Source: Candidatus Binatota bacterium (GTDB taxonomy: Bacteria > Desulfobacterota > Binatia > UBA1149 > CAITLU01). From it: 46,280 bases of DNA. Shown here piece after piece: positions 1-7,934 of the stretch. Below the pieces are notes generated by a model. It ran no database searches, had not been told where the DNA came from, and was given only the letters and a program-made list of their open reading frames with translations. Every line of letters starts with the position of its first letter. Position 1 is the stretch's first letter. Location: NCBI GenBank assembly GCA_024276575.1, contig JAJRWY010000035.1, forward strand, positions 1-46,280, written 5' to 3'. Position numbers and translations under genes: made by a program.

Positions 1-158
1 ACGGCCTGGGAGGGGATCAGGCCGCCTACGATCTCTCTATGAGTTGGCCCGCAGTGTCGCTGGCTGCTCTTGGCGAATTACATCCGGCATTACTCGGGAA
101 ATGGAGTGTGAAGTCTGGACTGGCGGATTTCTCTCTCGCGTAGAAGGGGCCTTTCGGC

Positions 159-2708
159 GTGATGGATGGCCGGGGAGTGCTCGAACTCGACCGGCTCGCA
201 CTGCGTGACGGGGCTCGGAGCGTTGCCGCAGACCTGGAGATTCCTTTCGAGGTGTCGCAAGGAAAGCTGGTGCTCGCACATCGCAAACCCTTACGTTTTG
301 CTATCAGCGGGGTGGTCGATGGCCTGGAGTTCGAACTCGGTGGGGGCAGAGCCGAGGGTTCTATCGACTTCGCTTTGGCGGCAGCTTCGCAGAATTCATC
401 CGCGCGTTCTGCGCGTCAGCTTGGTACGGCGGGCGGACGGCTGGACTTGGAGTTGGATCGGCTAGTGCTTCGCTCCGGAGCGCTTAGGACTGAAGCTTCT
501 TTCGAATCCCGCCTTCTGATCGAACTCGACACCATCGTACCGAATCGTCTGAGTTTCGTTGGCAGGAGCCGGGGCGGGTGGCTTGGTTACGGTGGCGACG
601 GCGGAGCACTCGACACCCAGCTTGCCTCTTTGGACCTGGGGGTACGTCCGCTACTGGTGAACGGGACGTTGGAGTCTCGAGCGGGATTTTGGGAACTCAA
701 TGCCTTGAAAGCGGAGTTGCAGGGACTTGCCGAAGTATCAATGGGATCGAGTGCCGGGAAAGCGCCCGGGGAGCCACAGCTGTGGCTGCTGGCGGTTCCG
801 GATCTCGGACTGCTACTGGCTGAACTGGGAACCGAGGGGCTTTCGCGCGAGGTGCCTTGGTTTCCGGCCGGCGGGTTGCGTGGCCGCTTGGATGGGACGC
901 TGCGCTTGCCCGATGCCGGCGGCACTGCCATGTCCGGCTTCGTGCACTTGAGCAACATCGGCCAGGAGCAAGTATCCTGGAGTGCCGCTAGCGTCGATAT
1001 CCCGTTCAGCTTGACCGCTACGAAGTTGGAACTGGCAGCCTCGGGGATGAAGATCGATAACCTGCAGGGCCGTCATGATGGTGGGGATTGGAAGATCAAG
1101 GAGTTGACGCTGGCCGGCGCTCTGGCGTGGCCGGAAGGCGGCGTTCCGGTTTTCGACGGCGAAGTGCGTATAGACCGGGCCTCGGCGATGGCAGCGGATT
1201 TTTCGCGCGCATTGGACGCCGTATCGCTGTCGACTGCGTTGAAGGTGGCCGTGCGAAGTGACGGTGCTTGGGAGTTGGAACTCGATGCCGCAGCTGCGGC
1301 AGGAGAGCTGCTTTGGTACGATGTCTATGCGGATCTCGCCCGGCAACCACTGCGTTTGAGGTCTTCCTTGCGTTTGGACGTCGGCGCTACGGCGGAGCTT
1401 CGCTTGCTTGAACTCACGGCGTCCAAGTTGGGCCGGCTCAGTGCGACAGGCTCTATTTCCCCGGATGGTGCCGGCTACGATTTGAGCTTGCGGGCGGAGT
1501 TTCCATCGATCGCGGAGGCGTTCAATATTTTCGTCGTGCAGGCCCTGGCCGCCAGCTATCCTTTGCTCGACGGTGCGCGTGCCCAGGGGGCCGCCACTCT
1601 CGATTTGCGCTTGCGAGCGGACGGTGACGGCGAGCTTGATGTTGACGGTGTCTTGGAAGTGCAAGATCTGAACTTTTCGAATTCCGAAGGTTCGCTCGAA
1701 CTGCAAGGGCTTTCGGCAAGGATTCCTTTGCTCTTGGGCCGTGGCTACCCACAGGATGGGGGTGCCGGTAGGGCGGAGTCTGCGCCTGTGGCCGAGCCCG
1801 GTGTAGAGCAGGGCTTTTTTGCTCTTTCGCGCGTGTCGATGGATCAACTCGAGCTTGGTCCGGTCGAGGTTTCGCTCGAGGCTGCTCCGGGGCGGATATC
1901 CGCCGGGCAGGCTTTCCAGACGGCCTTTTCTCGAGGGCTTTTGACGGTCGATGAGTTCTCGCTGCTGCTGCAGGGGGGCGAGTTGCGCCTGCAGTCTTCC
2001 CTGGAAATCAAGTCGGCGGCGATGGCCCCGATAGCTTCATCGTTCGGCTTCGCCGGCATTTCGGGTGAACTCAATGGAAGTTTCGACAAAGTGATCGCCG
2101 ACGCCTCAGGCCTGAGTAGCAGCGCGGACATCAGCGCGGAACTGTTCGGCGGGATACTGCATTTACGCAACCCGGGCATCAAGGACTGGCTTTCGCGCGC
2201 GCCGTCTTTTCACGCGGATCTTTCTTTCGACGGCATTGATCTGTCGCTGCTCAGTGCCGGCACCGGCTTGGGGCATGTCAGTGGCATTTTACGCGGTTCG
2301 GTTGAAAATCTGTCGCTGGTCAATGGCGAACCCATGTCGTTTACCGCGAAAGTTGAGACCGTCCCACGGCGGGGAGTGCCGCAGCGTGTGAGTTTTCATG
2401 CGATCAGACAGATTTCGGTTCTAGGGGGTTCGGGGCGGGATCCCTTCGTCTCGGGACTGTTGCAGTTCTTCGGTGACTATCGCTATGCGAAAATGGGTTT
2501 TTACTGCTCTTTGCACAACGATCATTTTCGACTTCAGGGCATAGAGAGCCACGATGGAAAGGATTTTCTGGTGGTGGGGACCTGGATCCCGCCGCGGGTC
2601 AACGTCGTGAGTTACAATCGCGACATTTCTTTCTCCCAGATGATGGATCGTTTCGAAACGGTGCTTGAAATCGGGCAGGATGTAGGCAGCGGAGGAAACG
2701 AACGATGA
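159..2708 (+). CDS. YdbH-like / AsmA-type intermembrane phospholipid transport protein (reading frame continues upstream across an in-frame TAG at 141-143)
   Basis: 849-aa ORF with repetitive beta-rich AsmA-like sequence and a YdbH-like C-terminus; overlaps (ATGA) a YdbL-like gene. Upstream codons 3-140 in the same frame also read as coding. Confidence 0.75.
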   Translation: MMDGRGVLELDRLALRDGARSVAADLEIPFEVSQGKLVLAHRKPLRFAISGVVDGLEFELGGGRAEGSIDFALAAASQNSSARSARQLGTAGGRLDLELDRLVLRSGALRTEASFESRLLIELDTIVPNRLSFVGRSRGGWLGYGGDGGALDTQLASLDLGVRPLLVNGTLESRAGFWELNALKAELQGLAEVSMGSSAGKAPGEPQLWLLAVPDLGLLLAELGTEGLSREVPWFPAGGLRGRLDGTLRLPDAGGTAMSGFVHLSNIGQEQVSWSAASVDIPFSLTATKLELAASGMKIDNLQGRHDGGDWKIKELTLAGALAWPEGGVPVFDGEVRIDRASAMAADFSRALDAVSLSTALKVAVRSDGAWELELDAAAAAGELLWYDVYADLARQPLRLRSSLRLDVGATAELRLLELTASKLGRLSATGSISPDGAGYDLSLRAEFPSIAEAFNIFVVQALAASYPLLDGARAQGAATLDLRLRADGDGELDVDGVLEVQDLNFSNSEGSLELQGLSARIPLLLGRGYPQDGGAGRAESAPVAEPGVEQGFFALSRVSMDQLELGPVEVSLEAAPGRISAGQAFQTAFSRGLLTVDEFSLLLQGGELRLQSSLEIKSAAMAPIASSFGFAGISGELNGSFDKVIADASGLSSSADISAELFGGILHLRNPGIKDWLSRAPSFHADLSFDGIDLSLLSAGTGLGHVSGILRGSVENLSLVNGEPMSFTAKVETVPRRGVPQRVSFHAIRQISVLGGSGRDPFVSGLLQFFGDYRYAKMGFYCSLHNDHFRLQGIESHDGKDFLVVGTWIPPRVNVVSYNRDISFSQMMDRFETVLEIGQDVGSGGNER

Positions 2709-3292
2709 CTTTACAACGTTTAGCAGCTTCGGCGGCTACGCTTTGCCTGGTGGCCATGGGTGCCTGCGTTACCGTGAACATCTATTTCCCGGCGCCGGAG
2801 ATTCGCGAAGCGGCCGAAGAGATCGTAGATGAGACTTGGGGCGCGGTGGATGACTTGGGAATGACGGAAGTCCCTTTCCGGAGTCTCCTGGCTTGGGTGG
2901 CCGCGCTGGCTTCTCCTGCCTCGGCCGAGGCGGCGGGACCTGACATCAACGTCTCGACTGCCAAGATCAGGGTGCTGAAGAATGCCATGCGTGAGCGGGC
3001 GCCGCATCTGAAGAAGCATCTGGCCTCCGGTGCTATCGGGCTTGGTTCCGACGGCATGCTCGAGATTCGAGACCTCTCGGATATGACGCTCAAGGAGCAG
3101 GTGTGGTTGCGGCGTGAGCTTGAAGCCGAAAACCGGGATCGTATGCAGTTGTATCGTGAGATCGCTGCCGCCAACGATCTCGGTGCCGAGCGGGTTGCGG
3201 ATATACAGGCAATATTTGCTGCAACGTGGATCGCCAAGGCCGAGAAAGGCTGGTGGGTCGAGGATGCAGACGGCACCTGGAAGAGGCGTTGA
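2705..3292 (+). CDS. YdbL-family (DUF1318) protein with lipobox-like N-terminus (AMGAC)
   Basis: C-terminus MQLYREIAAANDL...AKAEKGWWVEDADGTWKRR resembles YdbL; N-terminus CVTVNIYFPAPEIREAAEEIVDETWG; 4-nt overlap with the YdbH-like ORF. Confidence 0.75.
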   Translation: MTLQRLAASAATLCLVAMGACVTVNIYFPAPEIREAAEEIVDETWGAVDDLGMTEVPFRSLLAWVAALASPASAEAAGPDINVSTAKIRVLKNAMRERAPHLKKHLASGAIGLGSDGMLEIRDLSDMTLKEQVWLRRELEAENRDRMQLYREIAAANDLGAERVADIQAIFAATWIAKAEKGWWVEDADGTWKRR

Positions 3293-3312
3293 CGGCGCGG
3301 TCTTGGGCGAGG

Positions 3313-3867
3313 ATGCCTATGCAGGAGATAGATCCCAGCGTCTGGGTTGCACCCGGGGTGCAGGTTTATGGAAAGGTGAGCATCGGGGAAGGTTCGTCGC
3401 TGTGGCCGAACAGCGTGATCCGTTGTGAGTGCTGCGAAGTACGTATCGGCCGGATGTCGAACATACAAGATTTCGTGATGGTGCACGTTGGTTACGAGCA
3501 TCCGTCGATAATCGGCGACTTCTGTTCAATTGCCCATCACGCGACGATTCATGGCGCGACAGTCGGAGATGACTGCCTAATCGGGATAAACGCGACACTG
3601 ATGGACGGAGCGGTGATCGGTAGCGGATCTATCGTCGCCGGCAACGCCTTGGTACGTGAGGGGGCGTCGTTCCCCGCTGCTTCGATCATAGCGGGTGTTC
3701 CCGCCAAACTGATCGCCGAAAGGGATTCACGTCTGGACAACCGGATGAATGCTTGGCTCTACCACCGCAACGCTGAAGCCTACAAGAAGGGCGAGCACCG
3801 AGCCTGGGAAGGCCCTGAGTTCGAACAGTGGAAGCAGCGCAAGCTTGCGGAAATAGGGGGTGGATAA
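3313..3867 (+). CDS. gamma carbonic anhydrase family protein (left-handed beta-helix hexapeptide repeats)
   Basis: MPMQEIDPSVWVAPGVQVYGKVSIGEGSSLWPNSVIRCE...IGDFCSIAHHATIHGATVGDDCLIGINATLMDGAVIGSGSIVAGNALV; start placed at internal ATG 3313. Confidence 0.85.
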   Translation: MPMQEIDPSVWVAPGVQVYGKVSIGEGSSLWPNSVIRCECCEVRIGRMSNIQDFVMVHVGYEHPSIIGDFCSIAHHATIHGATVGDDCLIGINATLMDGAVIGSGSIVAGNALVREGASFPAASIIAGVPAKLIAERDSRLDNRMNAWLYHRNAEAYKKGEHRAWEGPEFEQWKQRKLAEIGGG

Positions 3868-3871
3868 AGAC

Positions 3872-3922
3872 GGGCAAATAAGGGGCGGGTAGCGATTAGT
3901 CGCTACCCGCCCCTTATTGCCT
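3872..3922. terminator. bidirectional hairpin terminator between convergent genes
   Basis: Perfect 19-bp inverted repeat AATAAGGGGCGGGTAGCGA-TTAG-TCGCTACCCGCCCCTTATT (3877-3895 / 3900-3918) with 4-nt loop, between convergent CDSs. Confidence 0.85.
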
Positions 3923-3957
3923 CGCGTCAGCTAGTCGGTACTTAGCGTCGATTGCCG

Positions 3958-4374
3958 TTATTCGAAGACTACTACGGCTTTGCCGGGAGTGGTTTTCTTG
4001 CCCTCTGCGTTTTGGGTCCAAAGCTCGAGTTCGACGATTTTCTCTCCGCTCTCTTCGCTTTTTCTCAACACTTTTCCGCCGCAGACGATGTCTTGGCCGG
4101 GGAAATCCATGCCTCGATACTGGCAGGATATCTTGCGGATGCGCCCCTTGTGGCCCAGCCAATTGGAGACCAACTCGCCCAGGGAAGCGTACTTGAAGCG
4201 CCCATGGACGATGATCGACTTCAGCTGTTTGGATTGCGGAAAGTCGTAGTCATGGTGGAGCGGATTGAAGTCGCCGGAACCAGCCGCATATTTTACTAGC
4301 TGGGTAAGGCTGGGTTTCTTATGCAGTTCGGGGAGTGAATCTCCCTCGTTTACGGACTCCCATGTAATCGCCAC
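3958..4374 (-). CDS. MaoC-like dehydratase domain protein
   Basis: 138 aa; YAAGSGDFNPLHHDYDFPQSKQLKSIIVHGRFKYASLGELVSNW: hotdog/MaoC hydratase motif (D-x4-H). Confidence 0.85.
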   Translation of the reverse strand: MAITWESVNEGDSLPELHKKPSLTQLVKYAAGSGDFNPLHHDYDFPQSKQLKSIIVHGRFKYASLGELVSNWLGHKGRIRKISCQYRGMDFPGQDIVCGGKVLRKSEESGEKIVELELWTQNAEGKKTTPGKAVVVFE

Positions 4375-4384
4375 GTTTCCTTCC

Positions 4385-4879
4385 TTAGTAGTAGATGACC
4401 TGGCCGCGCTGTATCGCTACCAGCTTGCCGCTTGCCGTGTTGGTGTAATGTGTCTCGACCGAGACAATGAGCATCTTGCCCAGTGCCTTGCTGCTACGAA
4501 CGTCCGCGCCGGCGAGAGTTTGCACTACCTCGAGGGTGTCTCCGGCGCAGATGCTGTCGAAGTATTCGGTCTCGGTGCCGCCGTCGAGGAGCCCCTGCAG
4601 GCCGTGGTTGATCTGCGGCAGTCCCTCGCTGGGGCTGCTGAAGGTGTCACTACAGCGTCCCGGAATGAACCGCGGAGTGCCGAGATAAGTGGGAGGTGCC
4701 GGCAGGCTGCGATAGCCGGCGGCCTTGGCCGCATCTTCGTCGAAATACACTAGGTCGGTGTAGCCCACCCCGCGCGCAAACGCGCGGACGCTGGTGGTCG
4801 TGACTTCGTAGAGCCAGGGGGGCGATTGCTTGCCTATCTGAGCCCGCATTTCATCGCTAAGTTCGAATTGTTCCGCCAT
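4385..4879 (-). CDS. FAS1-like/MaoC N-terminal dehydratase domain protein
   Basis: 164 aa; EVTTTSVRAFARGVGYTDLVYFDEDAAKAAGYRSLPAPPTYLGTPRF; adjacent to and colinear with the MaoC-like gene. Confidence 0.8.
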   Translation of the reverse strand: MAEQFELSDEMRAQIGKQSPPWLYEVTTTSVRAFARGVGYTDLVYFDEDAAKAAGYRSLPAPPTYLGTPRFIPGRCSDTFSSPSEGLPQINHGLQGLLDGGTETEYFDSICAGDTLEVVQTLAGADVRSSKALGKMLIVSVETHYTNTASGKLVAIQRGQVIYY

Positions 4880-5174
4880 CTGATCCTCTTTATTCGGCCA
4901 CGATCGGTCCCGCGGCGCGTATTCAAGCAGGCACCGGGATTTGTGGCAATTGCGAAGGGCCTCTTGGGGCCAGCGATGATTGCTGTTGCCGGCCTGTCGT
5001 CGAAGCTTTACCCGGCGGTCGGGAGGCTGCAGGGCAGCTCGCAGCGCCGCTAGTCTTAACTTCGCGCCTTGGTATTATTGCAAGATCGTGCACCGCGCGT
5101 TTGCGCTTGGCGGGCCTTGGGGGTTCGCGGCGGGCCGCGCCAGCAGAGCAACACTGACTAAGGAGACTTCAGGA

Positions 5175-6371
5175 ATGGGAAGGAAAGTTTTTGTGGTAGG
5201 CGTCGGCATGACCAAGTTCGAAAAGCCGGGATCCAAAGCCTGGGATTATCCCGATATGGCCAGAGAGGCCGGTACCAAGGCCCTTGAGGATGCCGGCATC
5301 AGTTACGATAAGGTCGAGCAGGCGGCGGTAGGTTATTGCTACGGCGATTCCACTTGCGGCGAACGCGCCATTTACGAATTGGGCCTGTCGGGCGTGCCCA
5401 TCTACAACGTCAACAACAACTGCTCCACCGGTTCGACGGCACTATTTCTAGCCAAGCAGTTGGTAGAAGGTGGCCTGGCGGAGTGCACCATGGCCTTGGG
5501 ATTCGAGAAGATGGAGAAGGGGTCGCTAGGTATAAAGTACGACGACCGCACGAATCCGCTCGACCGCCACTTCGGTGTTATGGTCGAGCTACGTGGTTTT
5601 GCCAATGCCCCAGGGGCTCCGCAGTTCTTCGGCAATGCCGGGCGTGAGCATATGGATAAATACGGCACGACTGCTGAGATGTTTGCGAAGATCGGCGAGA
5701 AGAACCATCGTCATTCAGTCAACAATCCCTACTCGCAGTTTCGCGATGAGTATTCGCTGGAGGACATCCTGGCCGCGCCGATGGTCTACGAGCCGCTTAC
5801 GAAGTTGCAGTGCTGCCCCACCTCCGACGGTGCGGGAGCTGCGATTCTCGCCAGTGAGGACTTTGTCAAGGCCAACGGTTTGCAGTCGAACGCGGTAGAA
5901 ATTGTCGGCATGTCGATGGCCACGGACTTCCCGAGTTCTTTTGAAGAGAAGAGCTGCATCAAACTGATCGGCGTGGACATGACCCGCAAGGCTGCGCAGG
6001 ATGTTTACGAACAATCGGGCCTCGGTCCCGAAGACGTCGATGTGGTTGAACTTCACGACTGCTTCTCCGCCAATGAGTTGATCACTTACGAGGGCCTCGG
6101 GCTTTGCGAGGAAGGTAAGGGCGGAGAGTTCGCGGCTTCCGGCGCCGCGACTTACGGGGGCAAGGTGGTGGTCAATCCTTCCGGTGGTTTGATTTCCAAG
6201 GGGCATCCCTTGGGAGCGACCGGCTTGGCCCAGTGTGCGGAACTCAACTGGCAGATTCGCGGGCTGTCGGAGAAGCGGCAAGTTGAAGGTGCCAAGGTGT
6301 GCTTGCAGCACAATCTCGGCCTCGGCGGCGCCGCCGTCGTTACCATGTATAGGGCCGCACAACTCAGCTAG
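5175..6371 (+). CDS. thiolase family / lipid-transfer protein (SCP-x-type thiolase)
   Basis: [19 protein letters not shown]...[21 protein letters not shown]...[20 protein letters not shown]...; start at ATG 5175 after a GGAG; the longer track ORF start is unlikely. Confidence 0.9.
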   Translation: MGRKVFVVGVGMTKFEKPGSKAWDYPDMAREAGTKALEDAGISYDKVEQAAVGYCYGDSTCGERAIYELGLSGVPIYNVNNNCSTGSTALFLAKQLVEGGLAECTMALGFEKMEKGSLGIKYDDRTNPLDRHFGVMVELRGFANAPGAPQFFGNAGREHMDKYGTTAEMFAKIGEKNHRHSVNNPYSQFRDEYSLEDILAAPMVYEPLTKLQCCPTSDGAGAAILASEDFVKANGLQSNAVEIVGMSMATDFPSSFEEKSCIKLIGVDMTRKAAQDVYEQSGLGPEDVDVVELHDCFSANELITYEGLGLCEEGKGGEFAASGAATYGGKVVVNPSGGLISKGHPLGATGLAQCAELNWQIRGLSEKRQVEGAKVCLQHNLGLGGAAVVTMYRAAQLS

Positions 6372-6393
6372 CATTCACTCTGGAGTTAATTCG

Positions 6394-6451
6394 GCCGCGG
6401 CTTCCGGCGCAGATCTCGCGTGAGGAAGCCGCGGCTATCGCGGATAGCCGC
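6394..6451. terminator. hairpin(s) at the convergent thiolase / HAD-PlsC junction
   Basis: GCCGCGGCTTCC (6394-6405) pairs perfectly with GGAAGCCGCGGC (6424-6435); overlapping second hairpin GCGGCTATC-GCG-GATAGCCGC (6431-6451). Confidence 0.6.
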
Positions 6452-7865
6452 ATTCGATGGCTGCGGCCATGCGCTTGCGAGTGTCCTCGATATGGTGGTC
6501 GAGCGTCTCCAGAGTCCAATCTCCGGTCTCTATCGGTTCCAGCACGGTTACGTTGACGGTGGTTGGCCGGACCGACCATGAATGTTTCGGTAACGCGTCG
6601 AGGGCATTGTGAAAGACGATGGGGACCACCGGCGCCTTGGCTGCCATCGCGATGCGAAACGCGCCTTTTTTGAAGGTCCCCAACGCCGGCGTCAGGCTGC
6701 GGGTTCCTTCCGGTGCAATTGCAATGGAAACGCCTTCGCGCAGTGTTTCCACCGCGGGCTGAAGGGCCTCGACGGCGGAACTGTGATTGAGGCGGTCGAT
6801 GAAAATCATGCCGGCGGCCTGGAAGATCGTCCCCAATACGGGGTAGCGGCGAAGCTCTTTCTTGCCAACTCCGACGAAATCCCTTCGCAGGAGCTTGCAA
6901 AGTAGCAGCACGTCGACTGCACTTTGATGGTTGAATATGAATACCGCCGGCCGGTGGGACCATAGGTGCTGTTCCCCACGCGTGCTCACATGAATGCCGG
7001 CTAGCGCGCTTCCGAGTTCTCCCCAGGTCGTTGCGGTAAGATTGACCGCGTCACGGAGCCTGCCGTCGAGCATTACTGCGGGAAGGCCGAGCAAGAACGA
7101 GGGCACGATGCTGCCGGTGGCCAGCGCGGTCCGTAAGAAATCAGAAAGCGCGGGGCGCCCGCGGCTGGAAAACGTCAGCACCGGCCACACGTGCTTGGCG
7201 GCGATGGCGGCCAAGCGGCGGTTGGGATTGACCGGCCGGGGGCGCCCGACGATTTCGAGCAAAGGCAGGTCTTCGTCGCTGTCGGTGTAAAAAAAACTGT
7301 GGCCGAGTTCTACGGAATGTTTCGCGGCAAAGTCCCTGGCCGCTACCGCCTTACCCTGCCCGTAGCAAGTCGGATGCACGACCTCTCCGGTAAAACGTCC
7401 GTTCTCTACCACCACTTGTGTGCACATCACATGTTCGATTCCGAGGTCTTCGGCTACCGGATCGATCTGATAGTGAGTGGCCGACGAGATTACCGCGATA
7501 GTGTGGCCCATGCGTTGGTGCGCTTTGACCAGTTCACGGGCCTCGGGATAGATGGACGTGGCGAGATCACGCTCGAAAATGGAACGGGCGATGTCGCGGT
7601 ATTGCTCCTCCTCGAGTCCCTTGACCATCACCATGGTTTGGGTGACGAAGTCCGAGAACCCGCCGCCGCCGAGTTGGAACTCCAGCGCTGCAGCGGCCGT
7701 GCGGGCGAGTTCGCTTGCTGAGGCGCGCCCGCTGCCTACCCACTCGCGCACGAAAGCGCTTGCCGAAAAGCCGGCGATCAGCGTACGGTCGAAATCAAAG
7801 AACGCGGCCACTTGTGGTCCGTGTGGAGCTTGTTCTATGTCTTTGCGGATGGCGCTACTGTTCAC
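6435..7865 (-). CDS. HAD-IB family phosphatase fused to 1-acyl-sn-glycerol-3-phosphate acyltransferase (PlsC)
   Basis: N-terminal FFDFDRTLIAGFSA HAD motif; C-terminal FNHQSAVDVLLL (NHxxxxD) and APEGTRS acyltransferase motifs. Confidence 0.9.
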   Translation of the reverse strand: MNSSAIRKDIEQAPHGPQVAAFFDFDRTLIAGFSASAFVREWVGSGRASASELARTAAAALEFQLGGGGFSDFVTQTMVMVKGLEEEQYRDIARSIFERDLATSIYPEARELVKAHQRMGHTIAVISSATHYQIDPVAEDLGIEHVMCTQVVVENGRFTGEVVHPTCYGQGKAVAARDFAAKHSVELGHSFFYTDSDEDLPLLEIVGRPRPVNPNRRLAAIAAKHVWPVLTFSSRGRPALSDFLRTALATGSIVPSFLLGLPAVMLDGRLRDAVNLTATTWGELGSALAGIHVSTRGEQHLWSHRPAVFIFNHQSAVDVLLLCKLLRRDFVGVGKKELRRYPVLGTIFQAAGMIFIDRLNHSSAVEALQPAVETLREGVSIAIAPEGTRSLTPALGTFKKGAFRIAMAAKAPVVPIVFHNALDALPKHSWSVRPTTVNVTVLEPIETGDWTLETLDHHIEDTRKRMAAAIECGYPR

Positions 7866-7934
7866 GGAAGTTTCCCTGTGAGGAAATCTATCACTCCAAG
7901 GGCCGCGGTAGTAGCATCAGATGCGGAGTGAAGT

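Noticed and set aside
813-1847. 344-aa minus-strand ORF within the YdbH-like gene
   Set aside because: Arg/Gln-rich antisense shadow ORF with no domain; plus-strand frame is clearly coding.
4980-5174. Extended N-terminus of the thiolase ORF (track start 4980)
   Set aside because: Sequence before [16 protein letters not shown] is Arg/Ala-rich and not thiolase-like; an SD (GGAG) precedes ATG 5175.
5715-6374. 219-aa minus-strand ORF within the thiolase gene
   Set aside because: Antisense to conserved thiolase motifs; no independent support.
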